Positions 38,912 through 48,196 of a stretch of DNA of 64,000 bases are shown here, piece by piece; positions within the stretch are counted from its first letter, which is position 1, and each line of letters starts with the position of its first letter. The stretch covers positions 62,001 to 126,000 of the forward strand of contig NZ_NFJL01000001.1 in assembly GCF_002159835.1 (NCBI RefSeq). Reading direction: 5' to 3'. This DNA comes from Blautia sp. An249 (GTDB lineage Bacteria; Bacillota; Clostridia; Lachnospirales; Lachnospiraceae). The notes beneath the pieces are model-generated. The model saw only the letters and a list, made by a program, of their open reading frames with translations, was not told where the DNA came from and ran no database searches. The position numbers were made by a program, and so were the translations under genes.

Positions 38912-40645
38912 ATGAATAGAAAACTTTTACAGTCTGTTCGGGAATATAAAAAGGAATCTATTCTGGCACCTATTTTCGTAATCTTAGAGGTCTTCATGGA
39001 AGTGCTGATACCTTATCAGATGGCTAAGATTATTGATGATGGAATTCAGCTGGGAAATCTTTCCTATATTGTTAAGGTAGGAATCAGCCTGGTGATTATG
39101 GCCATGCTTGCCTTGCTTTTCGGTGTGATTGCAGGAAGGCTGGCGGCAGTTGCAGGTGCAGGATATGCTAAGAATTTAAGACATGACATTTTTTACAAAA
39201 TACAGGAATTCTCATTTAAGAATATCGACCATTTTTCCACCTCCGGTCTGGTAACCCGATTAACCACAGATATTACAAACGTGCAGATGGCTTACATGTT
39301 CAGTATAAGACTGCTGGCAAGAGCGCCGATCATGATTATTTTATCCCTGATTATGACGGTGGCCATCAACAGAAAGATTGCACTTTTATTCTTGATTGTA
39401 ATCCCATTTCTTGGATTTGCTCTGATTTTTATTGCAAAGAAAGCGCATCCTCATTTTATCAGAGTATTTGACGAATACGATGTACTGAATAATTCCGTTC
39501 AGGAGAATGTAAATGCTGCCCGTGTGGTTAAAGCATATGTAAGAGAGGATCATGAGATTGAGAAGTTCCACGGAATTTCAAAAGTGGTTTATGATCTGTT
39601 TTCCAAAGCGGAGAAAATTGTGGCATGGAACTCACCGGTGATGCAGTTTACCATGTATGTGGTTGTTCTTTGCATGGTTTTAATCGGCGGAAAGGACATT
39701 ATCTTCGGCGCTATGGCGGCAGGGGAACTGACCAGTGTGATTGTCTATGCCCTTCAGATCCTGATGTCTCTGATGATGGTTTCTTTCGTGTTTGTTATGA
39801 TTATGATTGCGGAGGCATCCTCTGATCGAATCCGGGAAGTACTGGAAGAAGTACCGGAAATGCAGAATCAGCCGGAAGCAGTAACCGATGTGCCAAACGG
39901 AGACATTAAATTTGAAAATGTAGATTTCAGTTATGCAGGAGAAGGCGGAAATCTTTCGCTGAAGAAGGCCAACCTGCATATCAAATCCGGCCAGACCGTG
40001 GGAATTATCGGCGGAACAGGAAGTTCCAAATCCACACTGGTGCAGTTAATCCCCAGACTTTACGACGTCACAGGCGGAAGCGTAAAAGTCGGAGATATTG
40101 ATGTGAGAAATTATGATCTGGAAGCCCTTCGGGATCAGGTATCCATGGTACTGCAGAAAAACGTCCTTTTCTCCGGAACCATTTATGAGAATATCCGGTG
40201 GGGGGATGAAAACGCCAGCAACGAAGAAGTTAAAAGAGTCTGTAAACTGGCGCAGGCAGACGGCTTTGTACAGGAATTTCCGGCCGGTTACAATACAATG
40301 ATTGTGCAGGGCGGAAATAACGTTTCCGGAGGCCAGAAACAGAGGCTCTGTATTGCAAGAGCGCTGCTGAAGAAACCGAAGATCCTGATTCTGGATGATT
40401 CCACCAGCGCGGTGGACACCAAGACAGACGCCATGATTCGTAAGGCATTTCGTGAGGAAATACCGGATACCACCAAGATTATCATTGCCCAGAGAATTTC
40501 CTCAGTGGAAGACGCAGATATGATTATTGTAATGGATAACGGTAAGATTAACGGAATCGGAACCTCAGAGGAGTTACTGAAGAATAATGCCATTTACAGA
40601 GAAGTTTATGAGTCTCAGATGAAAGGAGGAGAGGAAAATGAATAA
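38912..40645 (+). CDS. heterodimeric ABC exporter half A (degenerate ATP site)
   Basis: A 577-residue half-transporter: six membrane helices (residues 15-310), then an NBD with Walker A IGGTGSSKSTL (Gly to Ser), signature NVSGGQKQR, and Walker B ILILDDSTSAVD in which the catalytic Glu is Asp. This makes it the non-catalytic partner. The ATG at 38912 is used; an in-frame ATG at 38882 lies inside the marR gene. It overlaps the second half by 8 bases. Confidence 0.85.
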   Translation: MNRKLLQSVREYKKESILAPIFVILEVFMEVLIPYQMAKIIDDGIQLGNLSYIVKVGISLVIMAMLALLFGVIAGRLAAVAGAGYAKNLRHDIFYKIQEFSFKNIDHFSTSGLVTRLTTDITNVQMAYMFSIRLLARAPIMIILSLIMTVAINRKIALLFLIVIPFLGFALIFIAKKAHPHFIRVFDEYDVLNNSVQENVNAARVVKAYVREDHEIEKFHGISKVVYDLFSKAEKIVAWNSPVMQFTMYVVVLCMVLIGGKDIIFGAMAAGELTSVIVYALQILMSLMMVSFVFVMIMIAEASSDRIREVLEEVPEMQNQPEAVTDVPNGDIKFENVDFSYAGEGGNLSLKKANLHIKSGQTVGIIGGTGSSKSTLVQLIPRLYDVTGGSVKVGDIDVRNYDLEALRDQVSMVLQKNVLFSGTIYENIRWGDENASNEEVKRVCKLAQADGFVQEFPAGYNTMIVQGGNNVSGGQKQRLCIARALLKKPKILILDDSTSAVDTKTDAMIRKAFREEIPDTTKIIIAQRISSVEDADMIIVMDNGKINGIGTSEELLKNNAIYREVYESQMKGGEENE

Positions 40646-42521
40646 GAAGCCAGGTTTATCCAGAAATACGTTGAAAACAGCGAAACGTCTTTTGGGATAT
40701 GTAACGAATACGTATAAAGTTCAGTTTATTATTGTCTGCATCTGTATTTTAGTCAGTTCTGTGGCGACAATTTCTGTATCCTTTTCTCTCAAGTTTCTGC
40801 TGGATGACTTTATTATGCCGCTGATAGGCCAGACAGATCCGAATTTTAAAGAACTGTATCAGGCGCTGACGGTTCTGGCAGGAATCTTTGCCTTTGGTGT
40901 AATTGCATCCTTTGTTTATACCAGGCTGATGGTTGTTATCGGGCAGGGAGTTCTGAAAAAAGTCAGAGACGAAATGTTTGAACATATGCAGACCCTTCCT
41001 ATCCGCTACTTTGATCAGAACACCAACGGTTCCATCATGAGTCTTTATACCAATGATACGGATACCCTCCGTCAGATGATTAACCAGTCCATTCCCCAGG
41101 TACTGATGTCCGCCTTTACCATCGTGGTGACCTTTTTTTTCATGCTGGTGCTGAGTCCGCTGCTTACGATTTTAGCGGTGCTTATGATTATGCTGATGTT
41201 TTTCGTCTCCCGAAAAATCGGCGGACAAAGCGGAAAATACTTTGTAAAACAGCAGTTGGATTTGGCCGCGGTTACCGGTTTTGTGGAAGAACGTATGAAT
41301 GGTCAGAGAGTGATTAAAATCTTTAACCATGAAAGAATCTCCGAGGAAGAGTTTGACAAATTCAATGATCAGTTATATGAGAGCGCTTCCAACGCCCATA
41401 CCTTTGCAAGTGTTATGGGACCGATAATCGGAAACCTGGGAAATGTGCAGTTCGTATTAACGGCGATTCTGGGAGGTATTTTATCTGTTTCCGGTATTGG
41501 CGGAATCACCATTGGTGTTATTGCCTCTTATCTGCAGTTTACAAAGAGCTTTACCCAGCCTTTCATGCAGATTGCCCAGCAGTTTAACTCGATTATCATG
41601 GCCCTTGCAGGCGCTGAGCGTATTTTTAACATGATTGATGAAGAACCGGAAGTGGATAACGGTTATGTTACTTTAGTAAATGCGAGAAAAGATGCCGACG
41701 GAAACCTGACCGAATGTAAAGAGAGAACCGGAGTATGGGCGTGGAAACATCCCCACCAGGCCGAGGGTACCGTTACCTATACAGAGTTAAAAGGAGACGT
41801 CCGGTTCTTTGATATGACTTTCGGATATACAGAGGAAAAGATGGTACTTCACGATCTGACCCTGTATGCGAAGCCGGGACAGAAGCTGGCGTTCGTTGGT
41901 TCCACCGGAGCAGGAAAAACCACCATTACCAATCTGATTAACCGTTTCTATGACGTACAGGATGGAAAGATCCGTTACGATGGAATTAACATCAATAAGA
42001 TTAAAAAAGCAGATTTAAGACGTTCTCTGGGAATCGTTCTTCAGGATACCCACTTATTTACGGGAACCATTATGGAGAATATCCGTTATGGTAAATTAGA
42101 CGCCACAGATGAGGAAGTATATGAGGCAGCTCGTCTGGCTTATGCCGATCAGTTCATCCGGATGCTTCCCAATGGATATGATACCATGCTGACCAGTGAC
42201 GGAGAGGAATTATCCCAGGGACAGAGACAGCTTCTGGCCATTGCCAGAGCAGCCGTTGCCAATCCTCCGGTGCTGATTCTGGATGAAGCAACTTCCAGCA
42301 TTGATACCAGAACAGAAGGCATTGTACAGAGAGGAATGGATAACCTGATGAAAGGCAGAACGGTATTTGTAATTGCCCACCGTCTCTCTACCATCCGAAA
42401 CAGCGATGCGATTATGGTTCTGGAGCACGGACGCATTATCGAGAGAGGTACCCATGAAGATTTGATTAAAGAACATGGAACCTATTATCAGTTATATACA
42501 GGAAAGCTGGAACTGTCTTAA
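40638..42521 (+). CDS. heterodimeric ABC exporter half B (catalytic)
   Basis: A 627-residue half-transporter: six helices, an extra loop between membrane and NBD (about residues 345-385), then canonical Walker A VGSTGAGKTTI, signature ELSQGQRQL, Walker B LILDEATSSIDTRTE and switch His (FVIAHRLSTI). Together with half A it forms an LmrCD/BmrCD-like multidrug exporter. Confidence 0.9.
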   Translation: MNKKPGLSRNTLKTAKRLLGYVTNTYKVQFIIVCICILVSSVATISVSFSLKFLLDDFIMPLIGQTDPNFKELYQALTVLAGIFAFGVIASFVYTRLMVVIGQGVLKKVRDEMFEHMQTLPIRYFDQNTNGSIMSLYTNDTDTLRQMINQSIPQVLMSAFTIVVTFFFMLVLSPLLTILAVLMIMLMFFVSRKIGGQSGKYFVKQQLDLAAVTGFVEERMNGQRVIKIFNHERISEEEFDKFNDQLYESASNAHTFASVMGPIIGNLGNVQFVLTAILGGILSVSGIGGITIGVIASYLQFTKSFTQPFMQIAQQFNSIIMALAGAERIFNMIDEEPEVDNGYVTLVNARKDADGNLTECKERTGVWAWKHPHQAEGTVTYTELKGDVRFFDMTFGYTEEKMVLHDLTLYAKPGQKLAFVGSTGAGKTTITNLINRFYDVQDGKIRYDGININKIKKADLRRSLGIVLQDTHLFTGTIMENIRYGKLDATDEEVYEAARLAYADQFIRMLPNGYDTMLTSDGEELSQGQRQLLAIARAAVANPPVLILDEATSSIDTRTEGIVQRGMDNLMKGRTVFVIAHRLSTIRNSDAIMVLEHGRIIERGTHEDLIKEHGTYYQLYTGKLELS

Positions 42522-42539
42522 GAAAAAAAGAAAGAGAAA

Positions 42540-42585
42540 AACACCCTGTAATGCAGAAAGCAGATGCATTATGGGGTGTTCTTTT
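42540..42585 (+). terminator. terminator of the ABC exporter operon
   Basis: AACACCC and TAATGCA pair with TGCATTA and GGGTGTT around a 2-base internal loop, followed by CTTTT that runs into the palindrome at 42582. Confidence 0.75.
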
Positions 42586-42625
42586 ATGTAATAGGAAATT
42601 CCGTCGGATTTCCTATTACATAAAA
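42582..42625. repeat. 18-bp-stem palindrome containing ATGTAATAGGAAAT
   Basis: TTTTATGTAATAGGAAAT and its exact reverse complement flank an 8-base loop TCCGTCGG. One arm recurs at 53487-53504 and a shorter form (TAATAGGAAA) at 42765-42774. It looks like a dispersed REP-type element placed after terminators. Confidence 0.65.
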
Positions 42626-42886
42626 ATCGCTCCGCTGTGGATGCGACCAGATGCATGTGGAATTATGACTGCCTGCGGCAGTCTGCATCTGGCGCGCAAA
42701 GAGTACAAGTCCCTCATGAGTGAGGGATATAGGGAGTTGAAGAGGACTTGTCCTCTTTGTTCTTTAATAGGAAACTGCGTTCCCTATTAAACAAAACGCT
42801 CCGCGTGGAGCGCACTGCGTCGGAGTGGAAGAAGGCGCTTTGCGCCCCGCCGCAGGCGGAGAATCCTGCGAGCAGGATTCTTTTTT
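42626..42886. repeat. array of consecutive hairpins
   Basis: In order: CCAGATGCA/TGCATCTGG (42647-42655, 42684-42692) enclosing GACTGCC/GGCAGTC; ACAAGTCC/GGACTTGT (42705-42712, 42744-42751) enclosing CCCTCA/TGAGGG; TAATAGG/CCTATTA (42765-42771, 42783-42789); CGCTCC/GGAGCG; GGCGC/GCGCC; CCGCC/GGCGG; and finally GAATCCTG/CAGGATTC (42861-42880) with TTTTTT. No open frame is plausible. It is a composite of intergenic repeats or one structured RNA ending in a terminator. Confidence 0.55.
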
Positions 42887-42889
42887 ATC

Positions 42890-43609
42890 TTAACTTCGGG
42901 TGGCAGTATCCTGGAAGCAGAAGTAGTCCGGCCGGTGGCGGGACTGAGTATATTCAAACATAATTCCCTCGGAATTAAAAATCTGTCCGGATACTACAGC
43001 AAGAAAATCATAATCTTTTAATTCCAGGTATTTATGATCGATCTGCGTAGCCCGTTCCACAGTCATTTTCCGTTTGCTGACATCAATCTGCATTCCCAGG
43101 GTTCCTTCCAGATATTCGTAGACAGACTGGGCGGCAATCCTGGGGGTTAAACCAGGAACCTGGGATTTCAGAAACATATTAATATCAAAAATCAGGGCTA
43201 TTTCATCCAGATACCGGACACGCTGTATATAGTAGAGCTCGCTTCCTACAGGAAAGCCGGTTTTTCTGGAAACCCGCTCATCTGCCGTAAGCTCTGCGAA
43301 CTGGATGACTTTCGTAGCGGCTTTCTTATGATTTCTGGCAGCGGATTCCTTAAAAGATTCAATTCCTCCGATGGTAAAATACGCAGGATCCACAGGCTGA
43401 TAGATTACGCGAACCCCTTTGCCGTGAAGAGACTGTACATACCCGTCCTTTACCAGCAGAGAAACCGCTCTGCGTATGGTATTGCGGGAACATTTGTAAA
43501 TGGTAACCATGGTATTTTCCGAAGGAAGGAACTGCTGAAATTCATATTCCTGGGTTTCAATTTTCTGCTTTAAGTCTTTATAAATTCCTTCAAATTTCAT
43601 TTTTGGCAT
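42890..43609 (-). CDS. treR: GntR/HutC-type trehalose operon repressor
   Basis: A 239-residue regulator: N-terminal winged helix (YEFQQFLPSENTMVTIYKCSRNTIRRAVSLLVKDGYVQSLHGKGVRV) and a C-terminal UTRA domain (about 90-235) that binds trehalose 6-phosphate in TreR proteins. The ATG at 43609 follows AAGGTGAT. Divergent from treP, with TTGTTTAAACAA operators between. Confidence 0.85.
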   Translation of the reverse strand: MPKMKFEGIYKDLKQKIETQEYEFQQFLPSENTMVTIYKCSRNTIRRAVSLLVKDGYVQSLHGKGVRVIYQPVDPAYFTIGGIESFKESAARNHKKAATKVIQFAELTADERVSRKTGFPVGSELYYIQRVRYLDEIALIFDINMFLKSQVPGLTPRIAAQSVYEYLEGTLGMQIDVSKRKMTVERATQIDHKYLELKDYDFLAVVSGQIFNSEGIMFEYTQSRHRPDYFCFQDTATRS

Positions 43610-43630
43610 AAATATCACCTTCGTATAACT

Positions 43631-43640
43631 TGTTTAAACA
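43631..43640. promoter_or_regulatory. TreR half-operator near treR
   Basis: TGTTTAAACA, the core of the TreR boxes, 21 bases upstream of the treR start; probably for autoregulation. Confidence 0.5.
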
Positions 43641-43711
43641 TCTTAGTATTTATTATAAACAAACCTGATTAGAAGTCAACGTTACAATTCTTAAAATTCT
43701 TTAAAATATCC

Positions 43712-43740
43712 TTGACTTGTTTAAACAAGTATGTTATAAA
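43712..43740 (+). promoter_or_regulatory. treP promoter with embedded TreR operator
   Basis: TTGACT (43712-43717) and TATAAA (43735-43740) with a 17-base spacer. ACTTGTTTAAACAAGT (43715-43730), a perfect 16-bp palindrome, fills the spacer. Confidence 0.8.
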
Positions 43741-43754
43741 AGAAGTATCAAAAG

Positions 43755-43772
43755 TACTTGTTCAAACAAGTA
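43755..43772. promoter_or_regulatory. second TreR operator downstream of the promoter
   Basis: TACTTGTTCAAACAAGTA, an inverted repeat with two central mismatches, 40 bases from the first operator and directly before the ribosome site. Confidence 0.75.
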
Positions 43773-43792
43773 AAAGGTTGGGAGGTAAAAAA

Positions 43793-45739
43793 ATGGGAAA
43801 ATATTCTCAGGACGCACAGCAGTTATTAGAGCTGGTCGGAGGAAAAGAGAACATAGCTGCTGTCACACATTGTATCACACGTATGCGGTTCGTTTTAAAC
43901 GATCCGTCCATTGCAGACGTGAAGAAAATTGAAGCAATGAAAGTCGTAAAAGGAAGCTTTACCCAGGCAGGACAGTTCCAGGTAATCATTGGAAACACAG
44001 TAGCTGACTTTTACAATGATTTCATCGCCGTATCAGGCATCGAAGGTGTTTCCAAAGATGCGGCTAAAAGCGCTGCAAAGAAAAATCAGAATCCTGCCCA
44101 GAGGGCAGTGGCGGCTATTGCAGAAATTTTCGCGCCGCTGATTCCTGCCATTATCGTAGGCGGTTTGATTCTTGGTTTCAGAAACTGTATTGACAGTCTG
44201 TATTTATTTGAAAACGGAACAAAGACCCTGTGTGACCTCAGTCAGTTCTGGAGCGGACTTGACAGCTTCTTATGGTTGATTGGTGAAGCTGTTTTCCACG
44301 TGGGCATCCCGGTGGGTATCTGCTGGTCTGTAACCAGAAAGATGGGAACCACGCAGATGCTTGGAATTATCTTAGGTTTAACCCTGGTTTCCAGCCAGCT
44401 TCTGAACGCATATTCCATGGCGTCCACACCGGCTTCAGAGATTCCGTTCTGGGATTTCGGATTCTTTAAAGTCAACATGGTTGGTTATCAGGCGCAGGTA
44501 ATACCGGCGATTCTGGCGGCATTTACCCTGGTTTATCTGGAGAAATTCTTCAAAAAGATTACTCCGCAGGTCGTTTCCATGATTATAGTACCTTTCTGCA
44601 GTCTGGTACTTGCAGTTATCATCGCCCATTTCGTTTTAGGACCCATTGGATGGAAGATTGGCTCTGCAATTTCCAGCGTTGTTTATGCGGGAATCACCGG
44701 TCCGGTGAGAGTCCTGTTTGGAGCAATCTTCGGATTTGCCTATGCACCATTGGTTATTACCGGTCTGCATCATATGACAAACGCGGTGGATTTACAGTTA
44801 ATTGCAGATTATCAGGGAACTATGTTATGGCCAATGATTGCCCTGTCTAATATCGCTCAGGGGTCTGCAGTATTAGGTATGATTTATCTTCAGAAGAAAG
44901 ACGTTGACGCTCAGGAAGTAAACGTTCCGGCATGTATCTCCTGTTATCTGGGAGTTACCGAGCCTGCTATCTTCGGTGTAAACTTAAAACATGTATTTCC
45001 GTTTATCTGCGGTATGATTGGTTCCACCTGTGCGGCAATCGTATGTACAGCTACCGGCACCACAGCAAACGCCATCGGTGTAGGCGGTATTCCCGGAATC
45101 CTTTCCATTCAGCCGCAGTATATGCTGACATTTGCTGTCAGTATGGTACTTGCAGTAGTAATTTCTTTCGGACTGACGGTTGTTGTAGGAAAGAAAAAAG
45201 GCCTTGGAAAAGGCACTGCACAGGCAGAAGCAGAGCAGATTACAGAAGCTAAAGCAGAGGAGAACGTTCCTGCAGCAGAAGAATGCCACAGTTTAAAAGC
45301 GGTTTTAGATGGTGAAGTAATTGCATTAAAAGAAGTAAACGACGGTGTATTTTCAGAAGGCGTTATGGGAGATGGTCTGGCCATCAAACCATCCAATAAT
45401 ACGGTTTACGCTCCGGCAGACGGAAAAATTACTGTTGTTATGGAAGAATCCAAACATGCCTGCGGACTGACCCTGGCAAACGGTATGGAATTGTTAATCC
45501 ATGTGGGGATTGATACCGTTGACATGAACGGAGACGGATTCCAGTATCTGATTCGGGAAGGACAGCAGGTAAAAGCAGGGGATCCGCTGATTATCTTTGA
45601 CAGGAAAAAGATTGAGGCAGCAGGACATCCGGATACCACGGTATTTATCATCACAGAAGAAGGAAATGCCAAAAACATTCAGATTAAAACAGGTATGACA
45701 GCAAAAGCAAAAGAAACAGAAGTAGTTGCATTTGATTAA
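43793..45739 (+). CDS. treP: trehalose-specific PTS transporter, EIIBCA
   Basis: A 648-residue PTS permease: IIB with Cys in AVTHCITRMRF (about residue 27), a long IIC with ALSNIAQGSAVLGMIYLQKKD and CISCYLGVTEPAIFGVNLKH, and a C-terminal IIA with His in ELLIHVGIDTVDMNG. It makes trehalose 6-phosphate on entry. Many trehalose permeases lack a fused IIA; this one has it. The ATG at 43793 follows GGGAGG. Confidence 0.9.
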   Translation: MGKYSQDAQQLLELVGGKENIAAVTHCITRMRFVLNDPSIADVKKIEAMKVVKGSFTQAGQFQVIIGNTVADFYNDFIAVSGIEGVSKDAAKSAAKKNQNPAQRAVAAIAEIFAPLIPAIIVGGLILGFRNCIDSLYLFENGTKTLCDLSQFWSGLDSFLWLIGEAVFHVGIPVGICWSVTRKMGTTQMLGIILGLTLVSSQLLNAYSMASTPASEIPFWDFGFFKVNMVGYQAQVIPAILAAFTLVYLEKFFKKITPQVVSMIIVPFCSLVLAVIIAHFVLGPIGWKIGSAISSVVYAGITGPVRVLFGAIFGFAYAPLVITGLHHMTNAVDLQLIADYQGTMLWPMIALSNIAQGSAVLGMIYLQKKDVDAQEVNVPACISCYLGVTEPAIFGVNLKHVFPFICGMIGSTCAAIVCTATGTTANAIGVGGIPGILSIQPQYMLTFAVSMVLAVVISFGLTVVVGKKKGLGKGTAQAEAEQITEAKAEENVPAAEECHSLKAVLDGEVIALKEVNDGVFSEGVMGDGLAIKPSNNTVYAPADGKITVVMEESKHACGLTLANGMELLIHVGIDTVDMNGDGFQYLIREGQQVKAGDPLIIFDRKKIEAAGHPDTTVFIITEEGNAKNIQIKTGMTAKAKETEVVAFD

Positions 45740-45760
45740 AAAAGAAAGGCGGGTACGAAA

Positions 45761-47407
45761 ATGAGAAGTTTTAGTGATAAGGTAATTTATCAGATTTATC
45801 CGAAGTCTTTTAAAGATTCCAACGGAGACGGAATCGGTGATTTAAGAGGTGTGATTGAAAAATTAGACTATCTGAAGGAACTGGGAGTGGATTATCTCTG
45901 GCTGACGCCATTTTTCGTATCGCCTTTAAATGATAATGGATATGACGTTGCGGATTATTTAAATATTGATCCTCTGTTTGGAACTATGGGCGATCTGGAG
46001 GAACTAATTCAGAAAGCCGACCAACGGGGAATCGGACTGATGCTGGATATGGTATTCAACCATACATCAACAGAACATGAATGGTTCCAGCGCGCCTTAA
46101 AAGGCGAGAAAGAATATATGGACTACTATATTTTCAAAGACGGAGAACCGGATCAGTATCCTACAAACTGGCAGTCCAAGTTCGGCGGCCCGTCCTGGGA
46201 ATATGTTCCCCATCTGAAAAAATGGTACCTGCATTTATTCGATGTGACCCAGGCAGATTTGAACTGGGAGAATCCCAAAGTAAGAGAAGAACTGAAAAAC
46301 GTGATTCGTTTCTGGAAAGAAAAAGGAATTAAGGGATTCCGTTTCGATGTGGTAAATCTGATTTCCAAACCGGAAGTATTTGAAGATGACTTTGAAGGAG
46401 ATGGAAGAAGATTCTATACAGACGGCCGCCACGTTCATGAATTCTTAAAGGAACTTGTGGCTGACACAGGAATTGAGGATATGGTAACGGTTGGAGAAAT
46501 GTCTTCCACCACCATTGAAAACTGTATCCGTTATTCCAATCCTCAGGAGAAGGAACTGTCCATGTGCTTTAACTTCCATCATTTAAAGGTGGATTATAAA
46601 GACGGACAGAAATGGGAGCTTATGCCCGCGGACATAGACGCTCTTAAGAATCTGTTCAGAACGTGGCAGGAAGAGATGCAGAAACAGGGAGGCTGGAACG
46701 CCGTATTCTGGTGCAACCATGATCAGCCCAGAGTGGTTTCCCGTCTGGGAGACGATAAGAAGTACTGGAAAGAATCAGCGAAAATGCTGGCAGCCAGTAT
46801 CCATATGATGAGAGGAACCCCTTACATTTATCAGGGAGAAGAGCTGGGAATGACAAATGCCGGATACACGGAAATCGGTCAGTACCGCGACGTGGAAAGT
46901 TTAAACTATTATGAGATTATGAGAAAGGATGGAAAAACCCAGGAGGAAGCTCTGGAAATTCTGGCAGCCAGATCCAGAGACAACAGCCGGACCCCCATGC
47001 AGTGGACAGGGGAAAAAGGAGCCGGATTCTCAGAAGCCGAGCCGTGGATTTCCATTCCGGAAAATCATACATTTATCAATGCCGAGGCAGAGAGAAAAGA
47101 TGCAGATTCTATCTTTTCCTTCTACCAGAAACTGATTCAGCTTCGGAAGGAGAAAAAGGCCATTGCTGAAGGAACCATAGAATTCCTTTTCCTGGATCAG
47201 AAAAACGTATTTGCCTATAAACGTTATCTGGAAGGACAGGAAATTCTGGTACTGAATAATTTTTCCGAAGAAGAACAGACAGTAAAATTAGAGGAAGATT
47301 TCCGGGGATTTGAACGTTTAATCGGAAACTATGGGGAAGACAATACGAAAGGAGCAGAAAAGGTTCTGCGTCCGTATGAGACAGCCGTTTACGAGAAATT
47401 GAACTGA
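45761..47407 (+). CDS. treC: alpha,alpha-phosphotrehalase, GH13
   Basis: A 548-residue GH13 enzyme: YQIYPKSFKDSNGDGIGDLRG, DMVFNHTSTEH, GFRFDVVNLISKP (nucleophile Asp), a catalytic Glu in VTVGEMSST and NHDQPR. It splits trehalose 6-phosphate into glucose and glucose 6-phosphate. Placed 21 bases after treP and under TreR. Confidence 0.9.
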   Translation: MRSFSDKVIYQIYPKSFKDSNGDGIGDLRGVIEKLDYLKELGVDYLWLTPFFVSPLNDNGYDVADYLNIDPLFGTMGDLEELIQKADQRGIGLMLDMVFNHTSTEHEWFQRALKGEKEYMDYYIFKDGEPDQYPTNWQSKFGGPSWEYVPHLKKWYLHLFDVTQADLNWENPKVREELKNVIRFWKEKGIKGFRFDVVNLISKPEVFEDDFEGDGRRFYTDGRHVHEFLKELVADTGIEDMVTVGEMSSTTIENCIRYSNPQEKELSMCFNFHHLKVDYKDGQKWELMPADIDALKNLFRTWQEEMQKQGGWNAVFWCNHDQPRVVSRLGDDKKYWKESAKMLAASIHMMRGTPYIYQGEELGMTNAGYTEIGQYRDVESLNYYEIMRKDGKTQEEALEILAARSRDNSRTPMQWTGEKGAGFSEAEPWISIPENHTFINAEAERKDADSIFSFYQKLIQLRKEKKAIAEGTIEFLFLDQKNVFAYKRYLEGQEILVLNNFSEEEQTVKLEEDFRGFERLIGNYGEDNTKGAEKVLRPYETAVYEKLN

Positions 47408-47423
47408 TAAAACCCAACCAGAC

Positions 47424-47453
47424 AAAGGGAGAGCGCGTTTGCGCTCTCCCTTT
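47424..47453. terminator. bidirectional terminator between treC and the PepSY gene
   Basis: AAAGGGAGAGCGC and GCGCTCTCCCTTT form a 13-bp perfect stem with a 4-base loop; T-rich on both strands. It serves the convergent genes on both sides. Confidence 0.85.
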
Positions 47454-47457
47454 GAGG

Positions 47458-48066
47458 TTAATGATCCTCACTCCACTTTAAGAAATTTCCGGTATTTGCA
47501 TCAATTTCAAATTCATATTCCGTCCGGTTATAATGGATTTCCCCTTCATAAATAAGCTGTCCGTCATCATGCTCCAGCTCAATCTCCAGATTCGCCTCCG
47601 ATGCTCCCGGGACTCTTTCCAGGACAGCCTGTTTTGCCTGCTCCATAGAAATGCTGCCCGAAGGTGCGGCGTTGTCAGCCGGTTCCCTGGCAGGCGAGGC
47701 AGTGGCGGAAACCGAAGGAGAAGCAGCAGGAGTCGGAGAAGGAGAAACTCCTGAAGTCTGTTCCTGTGAAGCAGAGGGATTTTTGATTTCATAATCAAAG
47801 GAAAGAATTTCTCCGTCCGAAGCGGCAATCTCATATTCATATTCCGTATTATCTGCCAGAAATTCTACTTCATAATAAGTTTTGCCGTCGTCCCGGTCTT
47901 TGGAAATACGCAGATGGGAGAGACGGGATTCGTCTGCCCCCGCATCATCCAGGGCAATCTGCCGGGCTTTATCCTGGCCGATGTCTTTGGTATTTCCCAG
48001 GCCGCAGCCGCTTAACAGACCCGTAAGAGAGCAGGCAAGAGCAAAGGTAAACATATATTTTTTCAT
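47458..48066 (-). CDS. PepSY-domain lipoprotein
   Basis: A 202-residue lipoprotein: signal peptide with lipobox LLSGC (Cys about 21), then two PepSY domains (residues 30-95 and 145-202; ISKDRDDGKTYYEVEFLADNTEYEYEI and LEHDDGQLIYEGEIHYNRTEYEFEI). A Pro/Ser/Ala-rich linker (about 100-140) joins them. PepSY proteins inhibit or modulate extracytoplasmic proteases or bind envelope ligands. Monocistronic. Confidence 0.85.
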   Translation of the reverse strand: MKKYMFTFALACSLTGLLSGCGLGNTKDIGQDKARQIALDDAGADESRLSHLRISKDRDDGKTYYEVEFLADNTEYEYEIAASDGEILSFDYEIKNPSASQEQTSGVSPSPTPAASPSVSATASPAREPADNAAPSGSISMEQAKQAVLERVPGASEANLEIELEHDDGQLIYEGEIHYNRTEYEFEIDANTGNFLKWSEDH

Positions 48067-48196
48067 ATGGAAATCCTCCTGTCTTTTTGTTTTTCAGTAA
48101 ATACAGTATATCATAAAAAGATTAGAATAAAATTAAAAAGTATCCGAAATCTTCAGAGGATGTGCTATAATTGCTAAAACAGCAGGAGGAGATATA

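Noticed and set aside
42541-42963. Two short plus-strand open frames after the ABC exporter
   Set aside because: They run through hairpin-dense sequence without ribosome sites or protein-like composition.
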